A stretch of DNA of 39,540 nucleotides, taken from the NCBI GenBank assembly GCA_017307205.1, contig JAFKGN010000170.1, positions 1 through 39,540 on the forward strand, written 5' to 3'. Position numbers and translations under genes: made by a program. The stretch comes from Caulobacterales bacterium. GTDB lineage: Bacteria > Pseudomonadota > Alphaproteobacteria > Caulobacterales > Caulobacteraceae. The notes below the pieces were generated by a model. It searched no databases and had not been told where the DNA came from. It worked only from the letters and a program-made list of their open reading frames with translations. Below, piece by piece: positions 27,038-35,089 of the stretch. Every line of letters begins with the position of its first letter. Position 1 is the stretch's first letter.

Positions 27038-29347
27038 TCAGGCCTTCTCGACGAAGCTGTCGATGACCTTCTTCTCGCCCGCCTTGTCGAACGACACGGT
27101 CAGCTTGTTGCCCTCCACCCCGACCACCTTGCCGTAGCCGAACTTGACGTGGAAGACCCGCTCGCCGCGCGCGTACTTGCCGCCGGCCGAAGGTTCGGAC
27201 ACCGCCACCAGGCGGCCCTCGCCCTCGATCACCCCACGGCTGGAGCGGGTCGGCGTCGCGCCCCGATCCTGCGCCCGCCGCCAGCCGGGCGACGAATAGC
27301 CGGAGCCGAAGCTCGGCGTGTCGTCCCAGCGCGAGGCGGCCGTCTGCTGCATGCCCGGCCCGCCGCCGTAGTAGCCGGTCTCCGACGCGGCCTCGACATT
27401 GGCGGCCGGCAGTTCGTCGACGAAGCGGCTCGGCAGCTGGCTGGTCCACCGGCCGTAGACCTGACGGTTGGCGGCGAAGGAGATGCGGGCCTCCTCGCGG
27501 GCCCGGGTGATGCCGACGTAGGCGAGCCGCCGCTCCTCCTCGAGCCCCTTCTCGCCCTTCTCGTCCATAGAGCGCTGCGAGGGAAACACGCCCTCCTCCC
27601 AGCCCGGCAGGAACACCAGCGGGAACTCCAGCCCCTTGGCCGAGTGCAGGGTCATGATCCAGACCGAGTCCTCGCCGGCCCCCTTGTCCAGGTCCATGAC
27701 CAGCGACACGTGCTCCAGATAGGCCTCGAGCGTGTCGAACGAGCCCATCGACTGCACGAGCTCCTTCAGGTTCTCCAGCCGCGTCTGGCTCTGCGGGCCT
27801 TTGTCGAGGCGAAGCGCGTCGGTGTAGCCGCTCTCCTCCAGGATGGTCTCGGTCAGGCGGGCGTGCGGCCGGGTCTCCTTGGCCGCCCGCCAGCGATCGA
27901 GGTCGCGCAGGAAGTTGGCCAGCTGGGTGCGCGTGCGAGCCTGCAGCTCATCGGTCTTCACCAGCTCGCGCGCCGCGCGCACCACCGAAACGCCGTTGGC
28001 CCGCGCCACCTGCAGCAGCTTCTGCACGGTGGTGTCGCCGATCCCCCGGCGCGGCACATTCACGATCCGCTCGAAAGCCAGATCGTCGTCTTCCGACTGG
28101 ATCAGCCGCAGATAGGCGTGGGCGTCGCGGATCTCGGCCCGTTCGAAGAAGCGCGGGCCGCCGACAACCGTGTAGGGGATCTGCAGCATCAGGAAGCGCT
28201 CTTCGAAGGCGCGCATCTGGAAGCTGGCCCGCACCAGGATCGCCATCTGGCTGTACTTGCGGCCGCCCCGCTTGGCGCGCTCGATCTCGTCGGCCACCAG
28301 CCGGCTCTCGGCCTCGCCGTCCCAGACGCCGCGCACGCGCACCTGCTCGCCGCCCTTGGCCTCGGTCCACAGCGTCTTGCCGAGGCGGCCCTTGTTGGTG
28401 CTGATCAGCCCGGCGGCGGCCGCCAGGATGTGCTCGGTCGAGCGATAGTTGCGCTCCAGCCGGATCACCTTGGCGCCCGGGAAGTCGCGTTCGAAGCGCA
28501 GGATGTTGTCCACCTCCGCCCCGCGCCAACCGTAGATCGACTGGTCGTCATCGCCCACGCAGCAGACGTTCTGGCTCTTCTGGGCCAGCAGGCGCAGCCA
28601 CAGGTACTGGGCGACGTTGGTGTCCTGATACTCGTCGACGAGCAGGTATTTGAACCGGCTGTGGTAGTCGGCGAGCACGTCGGGCGACGATGTGAAGATC
28701 GTGATGTTGTGCAGCAGCAGGTCGCCGAAGTCGCAGGCGTTCAGCACCCGCAGGCGCTCCTGATACTGGCTGTAGAGCGCCTGGCCCTTCCCGTTCGCGA
28801 ACTCCTTGCCCTCGTGGGCCGGCAGGCGGTCCGGCGTCCAGCCGCGGTTCTTCCACTGGTCGATCAGCCCGGCCAGGTGCTTGGGCGTCCAGCGCTTGGC
28901 GTCGATGTTCTCCGCCTCGATCAGTTGCTTCAACAGCCGCTCGCCGTCGTCGGTGTCGAGGATGGTGTAGTTCGACTTCAGCCCCACCAGCTCGGCGTGG
29001 CGGCGCAGGATCTGGGCGGCCACCGAGTGGAAGGTGCCGACCCAGCGCAGCCCCTCGGCCGCCGGGCCGATCAGATGGCCGATCCGCTCGCGCATCTCGC
29101 GTGCGGCCTTGTTGGTGAAGGTGACGGCCAACAGTTCCCACGGCTTCGCCCGCCCCGTCGCCAGGATGTGCGCCAGCCGCGTGGTCAGCACCCGCGTCTT
29201 GCCCGTGCCCGCGCCGGCCAGCACCAGCACCGGGCCCTCGACCGTCTCCACGGCTTCGCGCTGCTCGGGGTTCAGCCCCTCGAGGTAGGACGCGCGGCTG
29301 TCGACGCGCGCGAGGTCGGAGATACGGGGGGACGGCACGTCGGACAC
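27038..29347 (-). CDS. uvrD: ATP-dependent DNA helicase UvrD/PcrA
   Basis: The 769-residue product has the SF1A set: the Q motif LNPEQREAV, Walker [12 protein letters not shown] (~44-54), [35 protein letters not shown] (~238-244) and [12 protein letters not shown], then RLERNYRST and [20 protein letters not shown], and [10 protein letters not shown]. The C-terminus ends in a Tudor-like segment ([22 protein letters not shown]) that in PcrA/UvrD binds RNA polymerase or UvrB. It unwinds DNA 3' to 5' in nucleotide-excision and mismatch repair. The start is a GTG at 29347 with a poor ribosome-binding site. The acetyltransferase follows after seven bases. Confidence 0.96.
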   Translation of the reverse strand: MSDVPSPRISDLARVDSRASYLEGLNPEQREAVETVEGPVLVLAGAGTGKTRVLTTRLAHILATGRAKPWELLAVTFTNKAAREMRERIGHLIGPAAEGLRWVGTFHSVAAQILRRHAELVGLKSNYTILDTDDGERLLKQLIEAENIDAKRWTPKHLAGLIDQWKNRGWTPDRLPAHEGKEFANGKGQALYSQYQERLRVLNACDFGDLLLHNITIFTSSPDVLADYHSRFKYLLVDEYQDTNVAQYLWLRLLAQKSQNVCCVGDDDQSIYGWRGAEVDNILRFERDFPGAKVIRLERNYRSTEHILAAAAGLISTNKGRLGKTLWTEAKGGEQVRVRGVWDGEAESRLVADEIERAKRGGRKYSQMAILVRASFQMRAFEERFLMLQIPYTVVGGPRFFERAEIRDAHAYLRLIQSEDDDLAFERIVNVPRRGIGDTTVQKLLQVARANGVSVVRAARELVKTDELQARTRTQLANFLRDLDRWRAAKETRPHARLTETILEESGYTDALRLDKGPQSQTRLENLKELVQSMGSFDTLEAYLEHVSLVMDLDKGAGEDSVWIMTLHSAKGLEFPLVFLPGWEEGVFPSQRSMDEKGEKGLEEERRLAYVGITRAREEARISFAANRQVYGRWTSQLPSRFVDELPAANVEAASETGYYGGGPGMQQTAASRWDDTPSFGSGYSSPGWRRAQDRGATPTRSSRGVIEGEGRLVAVSEPSAGGKYARGERVFHVKFGYGKVVGVEGNKLTVSFDKAGEKKVIDSFVEKA

Positions 29348-29464
29348 TCAGGCTCTCGGATTCGGCAAGAGAACATATGTAGCACGCCGCGGCGGCGACT
29401 TAAGACCCCGCGACCAGGAACCCCACCCCCTGGCGTCTCGTTTTAAGGACAGGGAGTTCCGCCC

Positions 29465-29695
29465 ATGTCCATTCCCACCACCGACCGACACAAACTCAGG
29501 AACGACGGCATCGCCCTGGCGATCCTGACCATCATCGTCATCGTCGCCGCCCTGGCTATCGGCTACCTCTACGCCCGCGACAGCGCCGGCTCCATGCGCG
29601 CCGAGCTCGTCCTGCCGGACACCCCGGCCTTGCCCTCGCCGTCGCAAATGCCGAACCCGGCGCCGATGCCCACGCCCCTGCCGTCGCCGCGCTAG
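29465..29695 (+). CDS. Small single-pass membrane protein with Pro-rich tail, 76 aa
   Basis: The product has a polar start, one strong membrane helix at about 16-38 (IALAILTIIVIVAALAIGYLY) and a tail rich in Pro, Ser and Met (TPALPSPSQMPNPAPMPTPL). A ribosome-binding site (AAGGACAGGGAG) precedes the ATG by about ten bases. It is transcribed divergently from uvrD, sharing a 117-base upstream region. No family is recognised; it resembles many short proline-tailed Caulobacter membrane proteins. Its stop overlaps that of the convergent ribbon-helix-helix gene by four bases. Confidence 0.7.
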   Translation: MSIPTTDRHKLRNDGIALAILTIIVIVAALAIGYLYARDSAGSMRAELVLPDTPALPSPSQMPNPAPMPTPLPSPR

Positions 29696-29904
29696 GCGTT
29701 CTGCGCCTTCTGCAAGGCGAACACCCGACACGCCGAGGCCAGCGGCCGCTCGCCCCGCATCGCATCGATGCCGCCGATCAGCGCCGCCAGGCTGCGGCCG
29801 TCCTCGGCGGCGGCCGCGTCCAGCACGGCCCAAAACTCCGGCTCCAGAGCCAGCGAGGTGGCGTGGCCCGCCAGGTTGATCGAGCGTTTGCGAAGGCTGG
29901 CCAT
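29692..29904 (-). CDS. Ribbon-helix-helix (RHH_4) family protein
   Basis: The 70-residue product matches the RHH_4 family of alphaproteobacteria: a beta-strand start RKRSINLAGHATSLALEPEF, then WAVLDAAAAEDGRSLAALIG (helix A, turn, helix B) and a basic tail ending in ACRVFALQ. Such proteins are likely dimeric DNA-binding regulators, though targets are not established. It lies 11 bases after the stop of the second of two paralogous genes on the same strand and is probably the last gene of that run. Confidence 0.82.
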   Translation of the reverse strand: MASLRKRSINLAGHATSLALEPEFWAVLDAAAAEDGRSLAALIGGIDAMRGERPLASACRVFALQKAQNA

Positions 29905-29915
29905 CCGACTGAACC

Positions 29916-31157
29916 CTACGGCTTCGTGCGATTCACGGCGAGGTCCAGCACCGCGTCCAGAAGGCGCGGCTCGATCTCCTCGCGATAGACCCGCGGCATA
30001 TGCACCAGCGCGCGATCGGCGTTGAAGGCCAGTGTGCCGGCGAGATCGCGCTCGAGCCTAGCAAGCTTCTCCTGCGGCATGGCGCACAGCCGTTTCAACT
30101 CACCGTAGACCATCTCGAACCGCACCGCGGGATCCGGCTCCGCGTCGTAGGCCTCGTCGACCAGGCCCCCGAAGGTCTCGAACCCGAAATCCCGGAGCAA
30201 GGCCAGGGAATGCGGATTGCCCCACATCAGCACCGGACTGAAATTGGCCAGCGCCTTGAACGGCTTCTCCGTGACCCGCCGGGTGCCGACCACCTCGGTC
30301 TCGTTGATCAGCGAAAACCAGACGTGGTCGTACTCCTCCAGTTCGGAATCCTCGGCCACAGACTTGAGCTTCCGCGCGCCGGACGCCGCCCCCAGCATGC
30401 TCGCGCCCTTTGCGTCGAGCGCGTCGAGCCACGGCTTCAGCGCCGCGCCCAGCGCCTCCAGGCCCGGCCCCGTGGTCAGGTCGCGCTCCAAGGCGGGCTT
30501 GCGGACCGCGCGGACGTGCTTGGTCGCATCGAACCCCGGAAAGCTGATGAAGCCCTCGTCCCAAAGGCCGTCGCGCAGCATCGCCAGCAGCAGCATCACC
30601 TTGGCCGTGCGGATCGAGTAGTTCAGGCAGACGAAGCGTTTCTCCCGCTCCGGCGAGCGGGCCTCGAAGGCCGCGAGGCGCTCGGTGAAGATCTCCCGTC
30701 CATTCTCGGCGTGGTCGAGAAAAAAGCGGCTGAGATAGTCGTCGTGCGTCACCACCTTCACCGGCCGGACGCCTGACCCGCACCACTCGACGTAGGCGGT
30801 CTGAAAGTCACGGTTCTGCGTCAGATAGGCGACGCACTTGGCCGGCAGGGCGAGGTCCCGCAGAAGCCGGTGAATCGTCGAGGCCAGTTGCGGTGTGAAC
30901 GCCGGCCCTTCGCCCGATGCGTCGAGCACCAGCACGGCCCGTCGATCCAGGATGCGCTCGCGAACGCGCGGTGAGATCAGCTCGGCGCTGGTCTTCAGAA
31001 CGGCTTCGCGCGCGGCCGGCAGCACCACCACGTCCGGCCAGGCGTCGAACGTCAGCTGGATGCGGGGATCGCTCGGGTGATCGAAGGCGTGCCGCCCGCC
31101 TTTCGCCGCGCAGGCGACGTGGATCGGTCCGGCGTGCTTGGGATGATGCGCCGCCAT
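29916..31157 (-). CDS. Unknown protein, second of a coupled paralogue pair (glycosyltransferase-like C-terminal signature)
   Basis: From the ATG at 31157 the product is 413 residues, soluble, without signal or TM segment. It shares an ordered set of motifs with the gene just upstream (31157-32410): D-x-SGEG (~88), Y-L/V-TQ-N/D-R (~122), FVCLN (~193), LLAMLRDGLWDEGFISFPGF, WFSLINETEVVGTRRVTEKP (~295-315), DFGFETFGGLVDEAYDAEPD and LAFNADRALVHMPRVYR. The 'NETE..G..R.TEKPFK...P....G....L..GF.TF...DE.YD' stretch recalls the end of some sugar-transferring or phage-borne hypothetical proteins, but I cannot name the family. The ATG overlaps the previous gene's TGA by one base, so translation is coupled. 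An upstream in-frame extension to 31550 only reads antisense of the neighbour and is rejected. Confidence 0.85.
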   Translation of the reverse strand: MAAHHPKHAGPIHVACAAKGGRHAFDHPSDPRIQLTFDAWPDVVVLPAAREAVLKTSAELISPRVRERILDRRAVLVLDASGEGPAFTPQLASTIHRLLRDLALPAKCVAYLTQNRDFQTAYVEWCGSGVRPVKVVTHDDYLSRFFLDHAENGREIFTERLAAFEARSPEREKRFVCLNYSIRTAKVMLLLAMLRDGLWDEGFISFPGFDATKHVRAVRKPALERDLTTGPGLEALGAALKPWLDALDAKGASMLGAASGARKLKSVAEDSELEEYDHVWFSLINETEVVGTRRVTEKPFKALANFSPVLMWGNPHSLALLRDFGFETFGGLVDEAYDAEPDPAVRFEMVYGELKRLCAMPQEKLARLERDLAGTLAFNADRALVHMPRVYREEIEPRLLDAVLDLAVNRTKP

Positions 31158-32410
31158 CAGGCCTCTACTCCCGCCATCGCGCTGTCGACGAAGCGCACAT
31201 CCAATGTGTCGCGATAGACCGCCGGCAGGCGCTTGAGGCCCCATTCGGCGTTGAAGGTCAGGGTCTCCGCGACCTCGCCTTCCATGCGGGCGAGCGCCGC
31301 CTCGTCCAGCTCGCAGAGCCGCCGCACCTGGGCGTAGACGGCGTCGAAGCGCGCGCGCGCATCCGGCTCGGCGTCGTAGCTCTCGTCGAAATAGCCGTCG
31401 AAGGTGCGGAAGCCGAGTTCGCGGATCAGCGGCAGGGCCCCGGCGCTGCCGATCACGATGGTCGGGTGGAAGTCGATCAGCGACTTGAACGGCTTTTCGG
31501 TGATCCGGTGCGGCCCGGTGATCTCCGTCTCGTTGACCACCGTGAACCACGACCGCTGCCGCTCCGGCAGGTTGTGCTCACCCAGCGTCACGGTGAGCAG
31601 GAAGTCCTCGAGCGACTGATCCTCGCGCCGCCCCAACACCACCTGCCCCTTGGCGGCCAGGGGCTCCATGAAGGCGGCGAGCTCGCGCGCCAAGTCCTCG
31701 AACCCCGGCGTCGCCAGCATCTCGTCGCGCATGAATTTGGCGGTCTTGGCGTACTGGTTGGTCGCCTTGTCGAAGCCCGAGAACGAGATGAACCCTCGCT
31801 CCCACAGCCCGTCGCGCAGCAGGGCCAGCAGGACGAACAGCTTGTTCGAGCGCGCCGCGCGGTTGAGGCAGACGAACCGCCGCTCCCGCACGCCCGGCCG
31901 CGCGTGGAAGTCGGCCAGCCGCCCCTCGAAGGCCTCGTCGCCGGTCGTCTCGTACTGCTGGAAGAACCGCTTGATGTAGTAGTCGTAGTTCAACACCCGC
32001 ATCGCCGGCGCGGCCGGATCATTCAGATGCGCGGCGTAGTCCCGCCCGTAGTTGCGGTCCTGAGTGACGTAGGCGCAGCGGGTCGGCGAGATACCCAGGC
32101 CGTCGACGAAGCCATGCAGCGCGGCCGTCCGCTCGGCGGTGTGCGGCTCGCCCTCGCCTGACATGTCGAACACCAGGGTCGCCTGCCCCTCGGCCACGCG
32201 CTTCCAGGTGTCGGAGTGCACTTGGGTGCGGGCGTCCTCGAACGCCGTGCGGCCCTGCAGCGGCATGACCAACACCTGCGGCGGGGTGCGAAGCTGCTTG
32301 GTCGCCTTCAGCATCTGAACGCGCGGATCGCCCAGGTGGCTGAACAGATGCTTGCCCGGCCCGGTGGCGATCACATGGATCGGCCGCTCGCGACTCCAGT
32401 TCGACGACAC
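31157..32410 (-). CDS. Unknown protein, first of a coupled paralogue pair (glycosyltransferase-like C-terminal signature)
   Basis: I place the start at the GTG at 32410, because GGGAGGTGAC, a near-perfect ribosome-binding site, sits immediately before it; the product is then 417 residues. A TTG at 32461 would add 17 residues of low-complexity sequence. It begins with RPIHVIATGPGKHLFSHLGD and contains FDMSGEG (~88), YVTQDRNYGRDYA, NYDYYIKRFFQQY, FVCLNRAARSNKLF, LLALLRDGLWERGFISFSGF, WFTVVNETEITGPHRITEKP and ELGFRTFDGYFDESYDAEPD. These appear in the same order in the downstream gene, so the two are tandem duplicates that have diverged strongly. No signal peptide or membrane helix. Function is not known; a nucleotide-sugar or glycan role is only a guess from the C-terminal signature. 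Confidence 0.85.
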   Translation of the reverse strand: MSSNWSRERPIHVIATGPGKHLFSHLGDPRVQMLKATKQLRTPPQVLVMPLQGRTAFEDARTQVHSDTWKRVAEGQATLVFDMSGEGEPHTAERTAALHGFVDGLGISPTRCAYVTQDRNYGRDYAAHLNDPAAPAMRVLNYDYYIKRFFQQYETTGDEAFEGRLADFHARPGVRERRFVCLNRAARSNKLFVLLALLRDGLWERGFISFSGFDKATNQYAKTAKFMRDEMLATPGFEDLARELAAFMEPLAAKGQVVLGRREDQSLEDFLLTVTLGEHNLPERQRSWFTVVNETEITGPHRITEKPFKSLIDFHPTIVIGSAGALPLIRELGFRTFDGYFDESYDAEPDARARFDAVYAQVRRLCELDEAALARMEGEVAETLTFNAEWGLKRLPAVYRDTLDVRFVDSAMAGVEA

Positions 32411-32473
32411 GTCACCTCCCGCAGAGGGCGCGGTTCTGCCCACCGCCGCCCGCCGTGGCAAGCCCGGCGCCGG

Positions 32474-32653
32474 TCAATCGTCGTCGCGCTTGGCCCCGTC
32501 GAGTATCCGTTCGATCTTCTCGCGCGCGGCGTCCTCGGCGGACTTGTCGGCCTTGCTGCGGCCGAACTTGGCGCGATTGGCGTCAGCCGCGCCGGCCTTT
32601 TCGGCCTTCGCCTTGGCTTTGCGGAAGCGGTTGAGGTTCACGACATCGCCCAT
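32474..32653 (-). CDS. DUF4169 family protein, 59 aa
   Basis: Translating from the ATG at 32653 gives 59 residues that fit DUF4169: MGDVVNLNRFRKAKAKAEKA at the start, ANRAKFGRSKADKSAEDAAR in the middle (the NRAKFGR(T/S)KA core is the family mark) and a short end ILDGAKRDDD. The protein is small, very basic then acidic, and probably helical. Function unknown. From memory, in many alphaproteobacteria this gene sits directly beside an RHH_4 gene; here the two paralogues at 29916-32410 lie between them, all four on the same strand. Confidence 0.85.
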   Translation of the reverse strand: MGDVVNLNRFRKAKAKAEKAGAADANRAKFGRSKADKSAEDAAREKIERILDGAKRDDD

Positions 32654-32756
32654 GACGAGGAGCCTAAACCTCGCTCGCGGCAGGGCAACCCCTCAGAGGC
32701 TGGATCGTTAGGCCTGCCGACGGGCGCACCGCCCGCGCAAACGCATGGAGACATTC

Positions 32757-32990
32757 ATGACCCAGACCTCCCAGATCCGCGAACATATGGAAGTCAAAGG
32801 CTCGGACGGCGGCCACGTCGGGCGCGTCGACCACGTGCTGGGCAATGAGATCGAACTCGCCAAGATGGATATCGCCGGCGGCTTCAAGCACCACCTGATC
32901 CCGCTCTCGTGGGTCGATCACGTGGACGAGCACGTCCACCTGAACGTCAGCAAGGACGACGCCAAGGCGCAATGGCGCGAGAAGCACTAG
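32757..32990 (+). CDS. DUF2171 family protein
   Basis: From the ATG at 32757 (GGAG six bases upstream) the product is 77 residues: a start IREHMEVKGSDGGHVGRVDH, KHHLIPLSWVDHVDEHVHLN and a charged end. The 'I..hM.V.gsdG..VG.VD' opening and 'ip..WV..VDe.V.L' ending are those of DUF2171, a small beta-rich PRC-barrel-like fold often seen in stress-related loci. Function unknown. A rho-independent terminator hairpin follows at 33026. Confidence 0.85.
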   Translation: MTQTSQIREHMEVKGSDGGHVGRVDHVLGNEIELAKMDIAGGFKHHLIPLSWVDHVDEHVHLNVSKDDAKAQWREKH

Positions 32991-33025
32991 CTCAGGCTTG
33001 AGCTGACGATCCAATCGTCGCAAAC

Positions 33026-33058
33026 GACCCCTCATCCGGCCAGGATGGGGGGTCTTTT
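33026..33058 (+). terminator. Rho-independent terminator after the DUF2171 gene, abutting the GST start
   Basis: GACCCCTCATCC (33026-33037) pairs over 12 positions (one T-G wobble) with GGATGGGGGGTC (33043-33054) around a five-base loop GGCCA, followed by TTTT (33055-33058). The next base but one begins the GST ATG (33060), and the G-run in the right arm is also the only ribosome-binding-like sequence for that gene. Confidence 0.8.
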
Positions 33059-33059
33059 C

Positions 33060-33692
33060 ATGTACACGCTCTACTACGCGCCCAGCACCGCCAGCCTCGC
33101 TGTGCACTGGATGCTGATCGAACTCGGCGTCCCGTTCGAGACCGTGAAGCTCGACCTCAAGGTCGCCCGCGATCAGGACAAGCCCGCCTACCGCGCCCTC
33201 AATCCGGCCGGCACCGTGCCGACCCTGGTGGTCGACGGCGTGCCGGTCGCCGAGACCGCCGCCATCCTGATGCTGCTGGCCGAGCGCCACCCCGAGGCCG
33301 GCTTCGCCCCGCCGCCGGGCTCGCCCCAGCGCGGTCCTTGGCTGCAGACCATGATGCACCTGACCAACACCCTGATGCCGGCCTTCCGCTGCTGGTTCTA
33401 TCCGGCCGAGGTCGCCGACAACGACGCGGCCCAGGCCGCCCAGGGCGCGCGGGTGATGCAGGTGTGGGACCGCATGGACGCCCAACTGGCCGACGGTCGC
33501 CCCTTCCTGCTCGGCGATACCCTGACCACCGCCGATTTCCTGCTCACCATGCTCACCCGCTGGTCGCGCAACATGCAGCGCCCGGCCACCGCCTGGCCCC
33601 ACCTCGGCGCCTATGTGAACCGCATGCGCGCCATGCCGTCGCTACGCGAAGTCCACGCCCGCGAGGGCCTGACCGACTGGATCGACGGTTAG
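33060..33692 (+). CDS. Glutathione S-transferase family protein
   Basis: The 210-residue product starts MYTLYYAPSTASLAVHWMLI, the thioredoxin-fold beta-alpha opening of soluble GSTs. The cis-proline NPAGTVPTLVVDG (~48-60) and the glutathione gamma-glutamyl contact VAETAAILMLLAER (~63-76) follow, and the all-helical C-terminal domain has the N-capping-type LGDTLTTADFLLTML (~148-162). It likely conjugates or reduces electrophiles in the cytoplasm; the substrate is unknown. The ATG at 33045 lies inside a terminator hairpin and is rejected. Its stop overlaps the convergent otsA stop by four bases. Confidence 0.9.
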   Translation: MYTLYYAPSTASLAVHWMLIELGVPFETVKLDLKVARDQDKPAYRALNPAGTVPTLVVDGVPVAETAAILMLLAERHPEAGFAPPPGSPQRGPWLQTMMHLTNTLMPAFRCWFYPAEVADNDAAQAAQGARVMQVWDRMDAQLADGRPFLLGDTLTTADFLLTMLTRWSRNMQRPATAWPHLGAYVNRMRAMPSLREVHAREGLTDWIDG

Positions 33693-35089
33693 GCGACCGC
33701 GAGCGCTGGCGGCGGCGGTGAGCCTCGCAGCGCTTCCACGAAACCATCGCGCCAGGCGGCGACGTCCTCCCGTCGAACGTTGTCGATCATCTCGCGCCAC
33801 CGTGACCGGCGCTCCGCCAGCGGCATCGACAGCCCCCGGCGGATCGCCTCGGCGACATCCTCGCGGCTGAACGGATTGACGACCAGCGCCGCCGACAACT
33901 GCTCGGCCGCCCCGGCGAACTCGGAGAGGATCAGCACGCCGGGATCGTCCGGGTCCTGAGCCGCCACGAACTCCTTGGCTACCAGGTTCATCCCGTCCCG
34001 CAGCGGGGTCACGAGGCCAATATCGGCCGCCCGATAGAGGCCGGCCAACTCGTCGCGACGATAGGCCCGGTTCACATAGCGCAGCGGCACCCAATCGACC
34101 GTGGCGTAGGCGCCGTTGATCCGGCCGCTGACCGTGTCCAGCCGAGCCCGCAGGTCCTGATAGGCGTCGACGTTCTCCCGGCTCAGGGTCGCGATCTGAA
34201 GCAGGAACAGGCGTTCGCGAAGGTCCGGATGGTCGGCCAGCAGCTGTTCATAGGCGAGGAAACGCTCCTCCAGCCCCTTGGAGTAGTCCAGCCGGTCGAC
34301 GCCGAGCAGCAGGCGCCGCCCGACTGCGCTCGCCACTATGCGTTCATGGGCCGCCAGCGCCGTCTCTGACACGGCCGCCGTCTCGAACTCCGCCGCATCG
34401 ATGCCGATCGGGAAGACGCCGGTCCGGGCGGACTTGCCGAACGCGCTCACCTCGCCGTCAGGCGTCACCGAGCCGTCCGCAGCGCCGGTGATGTAGTCGA
34501 GGAAGGCGTGCCGTGAGTCTTCGGTCTGGAATCCGATCAGATCATAGTCCAGCAGCGCGCTGACCAGCTCGGCGTGCCGCGGCAGCGTCACCAACAGGCG
34601 GCGGGCGGGCCAGGGGATATGCAGGAAAAACCCGAGCCGGTTGGCGACGTCCAGCCCGCGCAGTTCCCGCGCCAGGTGGGCCAGATGGTAGTCCTGCACC
34701 CAGATGAAGTCTTCCGCCTCGATCAGCGGCCGCAGGGCCTCGGCGAACCGGCGGTTGACCCGCGCATAGCCGGCGTCGAACGACCGCTCATAGGCGGTCA
34801 GGTCCGGACGGTAGTGGAACAGTGGCCACAGCGTTCGGTTGGCGTAGCCGTTGTAGTACTCGTGATGCTCCTGGGCCTCGAGATCGACCGTGGCCACGGT
34901 CACGCCGTTGACCTTCGAGATCGACAGCTGGCCGGTGTAGTCGTCCACCGTCCGCCCGCTCCAGCCGAACCAGACGCCGGAGTATTCACGGAGGGCGGCG
35001 GCGAGCGCCATGGCGAGCCCGCCGGCGGTGGCGACTGAGGGATCGTGCGGTGGGTTCACGCGGTTCGAGACGACGATCAGCCGCCCCAC
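33689..35089 (-). CDS. otsA: Trehalose-6-phosphate synthase
   Basis: The 466-residue GT20 enzyme shows RLIVVSNRVN, ATAGGLAMALAAAL (glucose-6-phosphate loop, ~20-33), GYANRTLWPLFHYR, WVQDYHLAHL (~131), FFLHIPWP, GVDRLDYSKGLEERF and LVTPLRDGMNLVAKEF with the UDP-binding Glu. It joins UDP-glucose and glucose-6-phosphate to trehalose-6-phosphate in the cytoplasm, an osmotic and desiccation protectant precursor. The GTG start lies inside the end of otsB (13-base overlap) with GGAGGA upstream, so both are translated together. Length is normal. Confidence 0.96.
   Translation of the reverse strand: MGRLIVVSNRVNPPHDPSVATAGGLAMALAAALREYSGVWFGWSGRTVDDYTGQLSISKVNGVTVATVDLEAQEHHEYYNGYANRTLWPLFHYRPDLTAYERSFDAGYARVNRRFAEALRPLIEAEDFIWVQDYHLAHLARELRGLDVANRLGFFLHIPWPARRLLVTLPRHAELVSALLDYDLIGFQTEDSRHAFLDYITGAADGSVTPDGEVSAFGKSARTGVFPIGIDAAEFETAAVSETALAAHERIVASAVGRRLLLGVDRLDYSKGLEERFLAYEQLLADHPDLRERLFLLQIATLSRENVDAYQDLRARLDTVSGRINGAYATVDWVPLRYVNRAYRRDELAGLYRAADIGLVTPLRDGMNLVAKEFVAAQDPDDPGVLILSEFAGAAEQLSAALVVNPFSREDVAEAIRRGLSMPLAERRSRWREMIDNVRREDVAAWRDGFVEALRGSPPPPALAVA

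Noticed and set aside
31157..31550. Upstream extension of the second paralogue to 31550
   Set aside because: These codons are an out-of-frame reading of the first paralogue; the ATG at 31157 overlaps the previous stop and begins the conserved region.
33045..33059. Earlier ATG for the GST gene
   Set aside because: It lies within the right arm of the terminator hairpin, and the conserved family start is MYTLYYAP at 33060.
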